From Pseudophaeobacter sp. (GTDB lineage: Bacteria; Pseudomonadota; Alphaproteobacteria; Rhodobacterales; Rhodobacteraceae): a stretch of 64,000 bases of DNA. This document shows, piece after piece, positions 39,100 to 47,046 of this stretch; positions within the stretch are counted from its first letter, which is position 1; each line of letters opens with the position of its first letter. A model generated the notes under the pieces. That model searched no databases. It was not told where the DNA came from and saw only the letters and a program-made list of their open reading frames with translations. The stretch spans positions 779,753 through 843,752 of the forward strand of contig JALUXC010000012.1 of assembly GCA_027019165.1 (NCBI GenBank), in the 5' to 3' direction. The position numbers and the translations under genes were made by a program.

Positions 39100-39507
39100 T
39101 CAGCCGTCCTCGACCCGGGCGGCAAAGCGCAGGATGATGCTGCGCCCGCCATCCGTCAGACGCTCGGCTGCGGCGCGTTCGAACCACAGGCCCACAAGAC
39201 GCCCCCGCGCCAGCGCCAAAGGCGCGTCGATCAGCGCATCACACACTGCGGCGGCAACGTCCTTGGCGGCCGTAAACCCGGCAGTGTCGGAAAACACGCT
39301 GACCGTGAACCGATGCCGTGCCCCCGCGCCGGTGACGTCCGAGCGGTCCTCCACCTCTTCAGGGCCAAGAGCCACATAGGTCTGCGGCAAGCTGCCCGAA
39401 GGCAATGCGTCGAAAAGATCCGTCCCGATCAAAGCCGTCAGCGCCGCATCCGCCGCCAGATGCTGATAGACCGCCGATTGCAGCGCTCCTGACAAGGCAT
39501 ATGTCAT
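39100..39507 (-). CDS. GTA tail terminator, DUF3168 (gp8-like)
   Basis: 135 residues with the DUF3168 pattern: LQSAVYQHLAADAALTALIG, a GTDLFDALPSG segment and RHRFTVSVFSD. In RcGTA this protein caps the tail tube at the neck. The start overlaps the stop of gp7 by 4 bp. Confidence 0.92.
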   Translation of the reverse strand: MTYALSGALQSAVYQHLAADAALTALIGTDLFDALPSGSLPQTYVALGPEEVEDRSDVTGAGARHRFTVSVFSDTAGFTAAKDVAAAVCDALIDAPLALARGRLVGLWFERAAAERLTDGGRSIILRFAARVEDG

Positions 39508-39854
39508 GCGCTGACCTCCTCAACCGCGAAACATGTGAGGTAACGCCCCCGCGCATCTGCTTCGCTCACCGCATCGATGCGAAAGAGCCGCGTTCCATCG
39601 CGAAACCGCTGATCCGGGCGGGGCCGAGAGGTGGACCCAACCGGCGTGGCCCGCACCGTGATCCGATAGCGCTGCAGTGACAGGGACGCGCCCTGTTGAT
39701 CCGCGCTGCGCCCGCTGAGAGCGCTCACTTCGGCCCATAGCGTGCCAAGTGCTGTCCAGCTTTCGACATACCCACCTGCTCCGTCGGGCACACGCTGCGG
39801 ATCTTCCAGCACCAGAGAACGGCTCAGCTGCGGCGCGGGTGAGGCCGTGTTCAT
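39504..39854 (-). CDS. GTA head closure/stopper protein (gp7-like)
   Basis: 116 residues. VLEDPQRVPDGAGGYVESW and LGTLWAEVSALSGR are typical of the phage head-tail joining (gp16/SPP1-like) family. ATG at 39854 is chosen because it overlaps the gp6 stop by 4 bp and fits the family length; an upstream extension reads into the gp6 gene. Confidence 0.9.
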   Translation of the reverse strand: MNTASPAPQLSRSLVLEDPQRVPDGAGGYVESWTALGTLWAEVSALSGRSADQQGASLSLQRYRITVRATPVGSTSRPRPDQRFRDGTRLFRIDAVSEADARGRYLTCFAVEEVSA

Positions 39855-40450
39855 TGCACCGCCCTCAGCGACAGGCGTGTCGCGCGGTAGCGTTCGATCA
39901 GGCTGGTCACTCCAAAGGGCATGCAGCCGCCATGCAATCCGGTGTCCTCGCGGTACTCGTAGTAATGCGCCGCCAGCATCAGCACCGCCTGCGCAAGATC
40001 GGCAGGCAGATCGCCCCATGTGGCCCCAAAACCGGCCTCAAAGGTGATCTTTGCAGCCCCCCCATTCGCAATCATCGGCATGGCCCCATGCACTGGGCGC
40101 AGCTTGGGATGATGGGCGTCCTGTTCCAGGTAGTACAGCACCGGATCTACCGGAGTTTCGCTGCCGTCGCCGCCTTCCATCACCACGGAGGAAATCGCCA
40201 CAACCGGGGCAACAGGAAGGGTGGCCGCGGCCGGGTCGCGCCACCGCGGCAGCTTCCATTCGAAGGCACGCCTCAGCAAAGCTTTACTGGTCCGCGCTTC
40301 GATCGCCGAAATCGCCGCTCGCAGAAAACCGTTCAGCACACTGTCTTGCAGGCTGTCTTCGCCAAAGCCCGTACCCAGCCGCAGATGCGCCTTGAAGGCC
40401 TCCAGCGGCAAAGCGCTGTCCGGCACCTGCGCCACTTCGGTCAAAATCAT
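39851..40450 (-). CDS. GTA head-tail connector/adaptor (gp6-like)
   Basis: 199 residues starting MILTEVAQVPDSALPLEAFKAHLRLGTGF. The helical connector fold features are LNGFLRAAISAIEARTSKALLRRAFEWKLPRW and a C-terminal LAQAVLMLAAHYYEYRED. It joins the portal to the tail. A 186-bp space separates it from the capsid gene, unlike the tight junctions elsewhere in the cluster. Confidence 0.92.
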   Translation of the reverse strand: MILTEVAQVPDSALPLEAFKAHLRLGTGFGEDSLQDSVLNGFLRAAISAIEARTSKALLRRAFEWKLPRWRDPAAATLPVAPVVAISSVVMEGGDGSETPVDPVLYYLEQDAHHPKLRPVHGAMPMIANGGAAKITFEAGFGATWGDLPADLAQAVLMLAAHYYEYREDTGLHGGCMPFGVTSLIERYRATRLSLRAVQ

Positions 40451-40595
40451 CTCATCTCTCCGCACTTCCCCGCATGTGTCGGCCCGTGGCCGGTGTCCCC
40501 CAGGTTCATTTCCCTGCAGCGGGCGCAGATCCTCTTTGCCGCTCGGACGGAGGGGGAGCAGCTGGACGACAAAGAGTAGGTGATATGCGCCCGCC

Positions 40596-40621
40596 GACGG
40601 GTCCGGGCTGCCGGTCCCGTC
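40596..40621 (-). other. Stem-loop just downstream of the GTA capsid gene
   Basis: The arms GACGGG and CCCGTC enclose a one-base mismatch and a CCGG/CCGG inner stem with a 4-nt loop, 15-41 bp after the capsid stop in the transcript direction. No T-run follows, so it is not a classic terminator. It may stabilise or attenuate the GTA transcript after the most abundant structural gene. This role is inference. Confidence 0.4.
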
Positions 40622-40636
40622 ATCGGCCCAAAGCGG

Positions 40637-41818
40637 TTAGCTCAGACCGAATTTCAGCAGTTTGATGGCGGCAAAATCGCTGACGTCGCCGCCAATACGT
40701 TTCGTGGCATAGAACAGCACGTGCGGCTTGGCGCTGAAGGGATCGCGCAGCACCCGCAGATCAGGGCGTTCGGCAATGGTATAGCCTGCAGCAAAGTCAC
40801 CAAAGGCCACCGAGTAGCTGTCTGTGGCCACGTCAGGCATATCCTCGGCGACCAGCACCGGATACCCCATCAGGCGCGCTGGTTCTCCTGCAGCCAGACC
40901 GTCGGACCACAGGAAGCGGCCATCGGCGTCTTTCAGCTTGCGGATCACGCCTGCGGTTTTGGAGTTCATCACGAAAGACGCCCCGGCTCGATACTGCGCC
41001 CCCAGCGCGTAGACCAGATCAATGATCGCATCGCCATTGCCGATATCGCCGTCGACGCCTGTCGCCACATAGCCAAGGCTGCCCCAGGACCAGACATTGT
41101 TATCGACGGTCGGATGGGTGAGGATGCCAGTTGGCTTGTCCACCCCGTCTCCGGTCAGAAAGGCCGCAGCCTCCGCCCTTGCGAATTTGTCGGCGATCCG
41201 GCCGGCCAGCCAGCCTTCGATGTCAAAGGCGCTGTCATCCAGGAGCCGCTGCGAGGCCTTGGGCAGGGCGCTGAGTTCATGCAAGGGGATGGTGATGCGG
41301 TCAATCGACGGAGTGGCAGTTTCGCCGGTAGGGTCGGTCTCGGTCGCCCAGCCTGCTCCGACATCCGTATGATCGATCAGCACGTCATAAGAGGTCGCCT
41401 CAACATTCACGACCGAGGCGACGGCGCGGATGGAAGCGGTCGACTGCAAGACCGTTTTCACGGTGTCCGCGGTTTGCGGATCAACAAGATAGCCGCCATC
41501 ACTGTTCACAGCCGTCGACATGGATTTGGCATCGAGTTCCAGCCCCCGCAATTCCCCTTCATCGCCCGAGCGCAAGTAAGCGCCAAAGGCCTTTTGGTGT
41601 GGAGCACCGGTGCTCTCGCTTGCGGCAAGATGGGGGCGCGCGGCCACCTGAGTTTTTCGATCCAGCATAATCATTCGCTCTTCTGTCTGCTTCAGTTTCG
41701 CCTGCACTTCACCCTGGAACCCCCTGAAGTCTTTGACAAAGCCGGAAACGGCCTGACGGACTTCCTGCACCAGCGGCACCGCATCTCCGGCAAGCGCCGG
41801 GATTTCCTGTTTGCTCAT
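40637..41818 (-). CDS. GTA major capsid protein, HK97 fold (gp5-like)
   Basis: 393 residues. A helical N-terminal scaffold-like delta domain (about 1-60) precedes the HK97 core with GTGAPHQKAFGAYLRSGDE, VDPQTADTVKTVL, ATEDPTGE-type loops and a C-terminal IGGDVSDFAAIKLLKFGLS. The first part is expected to be cut off by the gp4 protease in particle maturation. The gp4 stop is 24 bp upstream. Confidence 0.96.
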   Translation of the reverse strand: MSKQEIPALAGDAVPLVQEVRQAVSGFVKDFRGFQGEVQAKLKQTEERMIMLDRKTQVAARPHLAASESTGAPHQKAFGAYLRSGDEGELRGLELDAKSMSTAVNSDGGYLVDPQTADTVKTVLQSTASIRAVASVVNVEATSYDVLIDHTDVGAGWATETDPTGETATPSIDRITIPLHELSALPKASQRLLDDSAFDIEGWLAGRIADKFARAEAAAFLTGDGVDKPTGILTHPTVDNNVWSWGSLGYVATGVDGDIGNGDAIIDLVYALGAQYRAGASFVMNSKTAGVIRKLKDADGRFLWSDGLAAGEPARLMGYPVLVAEDMPDVATDSYSVAFGDFAAGYTIAERPDLRVLRDPFSAKPHVLFYATKRIGGDVSDFAAIKLLKFGLS

Positions 41819-41842
41819 CTCTTGTCCTGTTTCTGTGGGGTG

Positions 41843-42385
41843 TTACACATCCCGAAGGTCGCGCAATTCTGCGGCAAGGGCGCGCAACACCGTTTCCGCC
41901 TCGGTCGTGGATTTCGCAGCAACCCGCGCCTGCGTTAGCATCGGAAAGGTCACCAAAGACACCTCCCAGAGGTCCACCTCGGTCAGCTGTCGCCCGCCTC
42001 CCTGATGCCGGGCTGCCTTCACCGTGCGATAACCGATCGAAAGCCCATCCAAGGCCCCCGCTGCAATCAAAGAGACGGCCTCTGCCCCGCGCCGTGTTTC
42101 GGTCAGAACGCGCCCTTTGACCCATAGGCCGCGCCCATCCTCGCGCACCTCGTCCCAGACCCCGATGGGTTGTCCGGGGTCGTGCTGCCACAGCATTTTG
42201 ACTTTGCAGTCCCGGGCCGCAAGCGTGCGCAAGGAGGTGATATAGGCACCTGGCATCACGATGTCGCCGCCCTGATCGATCTCTCCGAACAGGCTGGCAT
42301 AGCCCTGAATGACGTTGTCTCCCGCCAGTTTCAGACCGGTGTCACTGCCCGCGAATTTGTGCTCAAGTTCTCGCGGCTCCTGCAT
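41843..42385 (-). CDS. GTA prohead protease, HK97 family (gp4-like)
   Basis: 180 residues. The family blocks are IQGYASLFGEIDQGGDIVMPGAY, KMLWQHDPGQPIGVWDEV (the His) and GALDGLSIGYRTVKA (the Ser). They correspond to a serine protease of the herpes/HK97 prohead type that matures the capsid. It lies 33 bp before gp3.5's end in transcript order and directly before the capsid gene. Confidence 0.94.
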   Translation of the reverse strand: MQEPRELEHKFAGSDTGLKLAGDNVIQGYASLFGEIDQGGDIVMPGAYITSLRTLAARDCKVKMLWQHDPGQPIGVWDEVREDGRGLWVKGRVLTETRRGAEAVSLIAAGALDGLSIGYRTVKAARHQGGGRQLTEVDLWEVSLVTFPMLTQARVAAKSTTEAETVLRALAAELRDLRDV

Positions 42386-42418
42386 GAGAAACTCCTTTCA
42401 TCCCGTTGATATTCAGCG

Positions 42419-42643
42419 CTAATGTGCCACCAGAAAGGACTGGAATGCCTGCGCCAGGATCACCGCGGCCACGCCATAGACCGTAAGCCAAAGCCGTTTC
42501 TCGAGCCGCTCGATCATCTGTTCGATCCGCTCGAGACGCCGGTTCACCGCCTGATTTTGAATCTCCGTCACCCGTTCGTGGGCCGAGAGACGCAAGCCGG
42601 GCGAACAATCAAATGGGGGAATTGGCATCTCAGGCATCGTCAT
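42419..42643 (-). CDS. GTA gp3.5-like small membrane protein
   Basis: 74 residues. An N-terminal proline-rich part is followed by a coiled segment RRLERIEQMIERLEKRLW and one transmembrane helix (about 52-70, LTVYGVAAVILAQAFQSF). It sits where RcGTA carries orfg3.5, a small gene of unknown function between portal and protease. It overlaps the portal gene by 14 bp. Confidence 0.85.
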   Translation of the reverse strand: MTMPEMPIPPFDCSPGLRLSAHERVTEIQNQAVNRRLERIEQMIERLEKRLWLTVYGVAAVILAQAFQSFLVAH

Positions 42644-43835
42644 CGCTCACCTGCAGAGGCGGCAGACCAAGAAGCCGACGCTTTTCATCCTTGCTCAGGA
42701 AATCCGCCTGCGAAACCCGCCGCCATTGCGCCTCACGTTCAGAGGACAGGGCCGAGACCTGGTCCACATCCGTGCGCAGCTCGAGCACCTCGCCAGTGAA
42801 CCCTGACAGCCAGTCCGACAAAACCGCCGCCACACGAGAGACCAGCGGCAGCACGGTGAGCCGGTAAAAGGCCCGATTGGCCTCCTGGTAGTTGGCATAG
42901 GCCGCGTCCCCGGGCAGGCCCAGAAGCATGGGCGGCACCCCGAAGGCCAGCGCGATTTCCCGCGCAGCGGCCTCTTTGGTCTTTTGGAACTCCATGTCCG
43001 AAGGCGAAAACCCCATCGGTTTCCAATCGAGCCCCCCTTCCAGAACCATCGGCCGCCCTGCGTTCCGCGCCCCTTGGAAATTGCTTTCGATTTCGTCACT
43101 TAGACGGCGAAATTGATCATCATTCATCATGCCCTGACCATCGCTGCCTGACCACACCAGCGCTCCAGAGGGCCGCGCGGCATTGTCCAAAAGCGCCTTG
43201 GACCAGCGCGAGGCAGCATTATGGACATCCACAGCCGTGGCGGCTGCCTGGATAGGAGCGAGCCCATAGTGATCGTCCTGCGGATGGAAGCTGCGGATAT
43301 GACAGATGGCGCGTCGCGGACCTGATGCGGTGAAACGATGTTTCCGCCCCGATACCGCATAATCATAGGCCACCGGCCAGCCGTCGGCACCGGGCACCAC
43401 GCTCATCCGGTCGGGGCGCAGCACATGCAGCTCGGTCGGGAGCCCCTCCTCTGCCGCAACCGCCTCGACGTAGGCATTACCCGACAGCAACAGATGGCCG
43501 ACCAGGGCCTCCATCAGGTCCGAGCGCGACTGCGCAGAATTCGGGCGGGAGAGCAGCGACAGTAGCGGGTGTCGGTCGTACCTTTGCTCGGCATCTTGCA
43601 GGATCAACGGAAGCGCCGCTGCCGCCTCAGCGATCAGTTTTACGGCCCGAAAGCCAACGGGGTTGCCGGCAAAACCGTTGCGCGTCAGAGAAACGGTATC
43701 ACGCGCGCTCCAGGTCGTGCCACCCAGACCATGCCAGTTCACGAGTCGCGCAGCGGCACTTGCCTTGCGCTCATCCGGGTGCTGAGCCGATTGCTCCATC
43801 GGCCGCGTTCTGCGCCGCAGGCGGTCAAAGACCAT
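42630..43835 (-). CDS. GTA portal protein, HK97 family (gp3-like)
   Basis: 401 residues from MVFDRLRRRTRP, chosen because the family N-terminus begins there; the upstream open frame reads through non-coding sequence. Conserved blocks include LLSGNAYVEAV, GLAPIQAAATAVDVHNAASRW and ALAFGVPPMLLGLPGDAAYANYQEANRAFY (split by gaps in the family). It forms the dodecameric DNA channel of the head. A gap of 122 bp separates it from the terminase gene. Confidence 0.95.
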   Translation of the reverse strand: MVFDRLRRRTRPMEQSAQHPDERKASAAARLVNWHGLGGTTWSARDTVSLTRNGFAGNPVGFRAVKLIAEAAAALPLILQDAEQRYDRHPLLSLLSRPNSAQSRSDLMEALVGHLLLSGNAYVEAVAAEEGLPTELHVLRPDRMSVVPGADGWPVAYDYAVSGRKHRFTASGPRRAICHIRSFHPQDDHYGLAPIQAAATAVDVHNAASRWSKALLDNAARPSGALVWSGSDGQGMMNDDQFRRLSDEIESNFQGARNAGRPMVLEGGLDWKPMGFSPSDMEFQKTKEAAAREIALAFGVPPMLLGLPGDAAYANYQEANRAFYRLTVLPLVSRVAAVLSDWLSGFTGEVLELRTDVDQVSALSSEREAQWRRVSQADFLSKDEKRRLLGLPPLQVSDDDA

Positions 43836-43957
43836 GCTGCACTCCTCATTCCTGATCGACGCTGCTGCGCCCTTTGCTGAGAACCGTTGTGACAGCCTGA
43901 GGTGAAGATCGGCCCATTCACCCGCGCGGCGCAGAGGCAACACCCGCAGCGGAGTGT

Positions 43958-45301
43958 TCAGAGCATCCGCGCCCGTGGAATTCTCAGATCGGAGGCTGGC
44001 CGGATCATCAGTTCGTGCAGCGCCCAGACCAGTGCATCGAGCCGATCCGGAGAGCCCTGCCCCTGAAAGCCACGCGCGGTCATCTGGCACATCTGGTCCT
44101 CCAGCTCTCCGAGGCCAGGCAGGTGCGTGACGCGCCCCTGCTCATAAAGCGCCGCCACCGGCTCGGCCCGTGCGCCCTTGCCGCGAGAGGCATGCAAGGC
44201 GCGAAACGGCACCAGCGGGTCCACTTGGCGCAAGACGCTTTCCACCAGCGCACCGCCCTGGTTGACCTCGGCCACCAAACGGTCGGCGCCATATTCATCT
44301 CGCGCTGCAATTGCGGCACGCGCCCAGGCCAGGGGCTGCGCGCCCTGCACCGTGCAATCCGCCAGCACAAAGGCGCGCCAGTCTTGCGGGGGCCCATCGG
44401 TGATTGCGCCGACAACCACGATGCCGCAGGCATCCGAGGCTTTCCCCGCACTCACGGCAGGGTCCACGGCCACCACAACCCGGCTGAGCGGCGGATGAGC
44501 GTCCTTGCGCAGCTTTTCCAGCTGAGCGGCGGACCAGAGCGCGCCCTGCACATCCTCCAGAAGCTCCCCATCCAGCTCCTGCCGCCCAAGGCGAGATCCA
44601 GCGTAGCGCGCGCGCACGTCCGCGATGAAAGATGGCGCCAGATTGGCCCTGTTCGCTTCTGTAGCGGCATGTGTCTGAACCGTTGTTGGCAGCGCCAGAA
44701 GCCGACGTAACAAAGCGACATTGCGGGGCGTGGTCGTGACACAGACCTGAGGATGCTGCCCCAGGCGCAGGGCAAATTGCAGCATATCCCAGCAGTCCTG
44801 GCCCTTTTTCCACTTGGCCAGCTCATCAGCCCAGGCCGCATCGAACTGAGGTCCGCGCAGGGCTTCAGGATCACTGGCGGAAAAGGCCTGCGCCATCGCC
44901 CCATTGGTCCAGATCAGCTTGCGCTCGCTCGCCTTCCACATAGGTCGCCGATCAGGTGGCGCGCAGGCCAGCAAGCCGCTGTCGCCCTGAATCATCACAT
45001 CCCGAACCTGATCGTAGGTTTCTCCAATGAGCGCCAGCCGCTCGGCCCGGCCCGGTGCAAGCGGTGTGGCGCCTTCGGCCTGCGCGCGCAGCCACTCGGC
45101 CCCGGCGCGCGTCTTGCCAGCCCCGCGCCCGCCAAGGATCACCCAAGTCCGCCAATCGCCCTGCGGCGGCAATTGATGAGGGAGTGCCCAAAGGTCGAAC
45201 AGATAGGGCATTGCCCGCAGGGCATCATCACTCAGGCGGTTCAGCAGCCTCTGTTCCATCGCTGGCGGCGCGGAGGCGAGCCAGGCGGCGGCTGATTTCA
45301 T
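43958..45301 (-). CDS. GTA large terminase subunit (gp2-like)
   Basis: 447 residues. The ATPase Walker A is GGRGAGKT, preceded by PQGDWRTWVIL. A nuclease domain follows with VVVAVDPAVSAGKASDACGIVVVG and RLVAEVNQGGALVE (metal-binding acids). It packages random host DNA into GTA heads. The start is uncertain: ATG 45301 (MKSAAAWLAS) is preferred, with ATG 45313 the alternative. Either one overlaps the gp1 gene by 70-90 bp. Confidence 0.93.
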   Translation of the reverse strand: MKSAAAWLASAPPAMEQRLLNRLSDDALRAMPYLFDLWALPHQLPPQGDWRTWVILGGRGAGKTRAGAEWLRAQAEGATPLAPGRAERLALIGETYDQVRDVMIQGDSGLLACAPPDRRPMWKASERKLIWTNGAMAQAFSASDPEALRGPQFDAAWADELAKWKKGQDCWDMLQFALRLGQHPQVCVTTTPRNVALLRRLLALPTTVQTHAATEANRANLAPSFIADVRARYAGSRLGRQELDGELLEDVQGALWSAAQLEKLRKDAHPPLSRVVVAVDPAVSAGKASDACGIVVVGAITDGPPQDWRAFVLADCTVQGAQPLAWARAAIAARDEYGADRLVAEVNQGGALVESVLRQVDPLVPFRALHASRGKGARAEPVAALYEQGRVTHLPGLGELEDQMCQMTARGFQGQGSPDRLDALVWALHELMIRPASDLRIPRARML

Positions 45302-45575
45302 CCCTTGCCGCATCGAGGTCAAGTCCGCTGTCTTGGGCTTCTGCGCCTTGCGTTTGTTCTGCAAGCGTCTTCTCCACCTTTTGGCAATCCCGGATCAGGC
45401 CGTCGAGCTTGGCGACCTGTCTCTGCTCCCCCTCATCCAAGGCATCCGGGCCAAGGTCCTCCAGCCGCTCTCGCAACTGTTCGGCCTTTTGGCGCAGCCT
45501 CAGGATCGAGGTCTGAAGCGAGCGCAGCAAGTCGCTCGTCGGGTGATTTTGATCCACAGATTCAGGATCCGTCAC
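45228..45575 (-). CDS. GTA small terminase-like protein (gp1-like)
   Basis: 115 residues from a GTG start, almost wholly helical with a long coiled coil (SLQTSILRLRQKAEQLRERLEDLG and LIRDCQKVEKTLAEQ). RcGTA gp1 at this place acts as the small terminase. No other methionine codon exists in the frame, and no clear Shine-Dalgarno is seen, so translation may start weakly. It is the first gene of the cluster, and its end overlaps the large terminase. Confidence 0.8.
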   Translation of the reverse strand: MTDPESVDQNHPTSDLLRSLQTSILRLRQKAEQLRERLEDLGPDALDEGEQRQVAKLDGLIRDCQKVEKTLAEQTQGAEAQDSGLDLDAARDEISRRLARLRAASDGTEAAEPPE

Positions 45576-45691
45576 GAGAATATGTCATGGGAAAAGGGAA
45601 CCTCATTCGGATGCACCCCGGATGAGAGAAAGAAAAAGCGACCACCGAAAATGGATCGGGGCCGCCAAGTTTCCTTCCAACTGCAACACAA

Positions 45692-45720
45692 CTTTTACGC
45701 GATATTTGTTCACCAGTCAA
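45692..45720 (-). promoter_or_regulatory. Candidate sigma-70 type promoter of the GTA operon
   Basis: On the minus strand TTGACT (45715-45720) and TAAAAG (45692-45697) are separated by exactly 17 bp, about 117 bp before the gp1 start. The -35 box is a good match and the -10 box moderate. No CtrA full site was recognised nearby. Confidence 0.4.
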
Positions 45721-45830
45721 GCGGGGAACGGTTGCGAGCGTACTCCCAACGAAGCCTGTGTTAGGGTTTGATCGTTTGTCTGGTCCACGCCCCGGAACGA
45801 CCCCTTGATCCCGCGCCCGCAACCAGAACA

Positions 45831-45858
45831 GCAAAAGGGCGCATGAGCGCCCTTTTGC
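45831..45858. terminator. Intrinsic terminator after mltG
   Basis: A 12-bp stem GCAAAAGGGCGC/GCGCCCTTTTGC with loop ATGA lies 34 bp beyond the mltG stop. It isolates the fab-mltG transcript from the GTA operon downstream on the same strand. Confidence 0.75.
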
Positions 45859-45891
45859 CAAACCCAGTGGAACACGAGCGAACTGGCGATA

Positions 45892-47046
45892 TCAGTTGTT
45901 GTTTCGCTCGGCTTCAATCTGCCGCCATTTGGCGACATTACGGTTGTGTTCTGCCAGCGTTTGGGCAAAGGCGTGGCCACCGGTGCCATCCGCAACGAAG
46001 AAAAGATAGTCCGTCTCGTCAGGGTTCACCGCCGCCGTCAGACTGGCCAGGCCAGGATTGGCGATGGGCGTGGGCGGCAGACCTTCGATCACATAGGTGT
46101 TCCAAGGTGTGACACCGCGCAGCTCGCTCTGGCGGAGCCCGCGCCCCAGAATACCCTCGCCCCTGGTCACGCCATAAATGACGGTCGGGTCCGTCTGCAG
46201 GCGCATCCCCCGTTTCAGGCGGTTGGTAAACACGCTGGCCACCTGCCCGCGCTCTTCGGCGACGCCGGTCTCTTTTTCGATGATGGAAGCGAGGATCAGC
46301 ATCTCTTCGGGAGTTTCGACCGCCGCATCGGGAGAGCGCGCCTCCCAGGCGTCATTGATTCTTTGAACCTGACGCTCCTGCATCTCGGCCAGGATTTCGG
46401 CGCGCTGATCGCCAGGGCTGACCTCATAGCTGTCAGGGGCCAGCATGCCCTCCGGCGGGCGCGGTCCTGTTTCACCTTCGAGGATGTCCATAGCCTTGAG
46501 AGACTCGGTGACCTGCCAACTGGTTACGCCTTCGGCCAGCGCGATGCGGAAACGGGTGTCGCCTTCGGCTTTCTTTTTGAGATACTCCGCCGGGGCTTCG
46601 TCCTCGGCCGGGTTGAACTCGGCCCGCTCCACAAAGCGGTTTGTGGCCGGGTCCAGCTCGCGCACCTCGGCCAGAACCCGCGTCACACCGATCCGATAGA
46701 CGATTTCTGTGCCGCATGTGCTGGCACCGCCGCGGGTGATCTGATCAACGATCTCCTCCATCGAGGCGCCGGGCTGCACCAGGTAGCTGCCGGCCTTCAG
46801 GAACGCGGCCTTGTCGTCATATTTCACGCCAATGCGGAACAGAGCACCTGATGTCACCGCGCCCTGCTCTTCCAGAATGCGGGAAACCTTGGACATATTG
46901 GAGCCCCGCTCCACCCGCAGGCAGATCGCCTGATCCAATGGGCCTTCGGTGGTATACTGCGACTTGCCCCACATGATGACGCCGCCCAGAAGGAACAGCG
47001 CCACGATGAGGACCGTCAGCATGTTGGAGGCAAGGGCACGCCACAT
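45892..47046 (-). CDS. mltG: Endolytic murein transglycosylase MltG (YceG-like)
   Basis: 384 residues. One N-terminal transmembrane helix (about 9-27) is followed by a LysM-like region and the YceG catalytic domain. The block LILASIIEKETGVAEERGQV carries the likely catalytic Glu257. The protein ends with the conserved TNRLKRGMRLQTDPTVIYG...TPIANPG region. It cuts nascent glycan strands and sets their length. It starts right after the fabF stop (no gap), an arrangement common in alphaproteobacteria. Confidence 0.95.
   Translation of the reverse strand: MWRALASNMLTVLIVALFLLGGVIMWGKSQYTTEGPLDQAICLRVERGSNMSKVSRILEEQGAVTSGALFRIGVKYDDKAAFLKAGSYLVQPGASMEEIVDQITRGGASTCGTEIVYRIGVTRVLAEVRELDPATNRFVERAEFNPAEDEAPAEYLKKKAEGDTRFRIALAEGVTSWQVTESLKAMDILEGETGPRPPEGMLAPDSYEVSPGDQRAEILAEMQERQVQRINDAWEARSPDAAVETPEEMLILASIIEKETGVAEERGQVASVFTNRLKRGMRLQTDPTVIYGVTRGEGILGRGLRQSELRGVTPWNTYVIEGLPPTPIANPGLASLTAAVNPDETDYLFFVADGTGGHAFAQTLAEHNRNVAKWRQIEAERNNN

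Noticed and set aside
31518..45575. Reading the phage-like genes as an ordinary prophage
   Set aside because: There is no integrase, repressor, replication gene or attachment site. Gene order and short tape measure match the gene transfer agent, so GTA is the better call.
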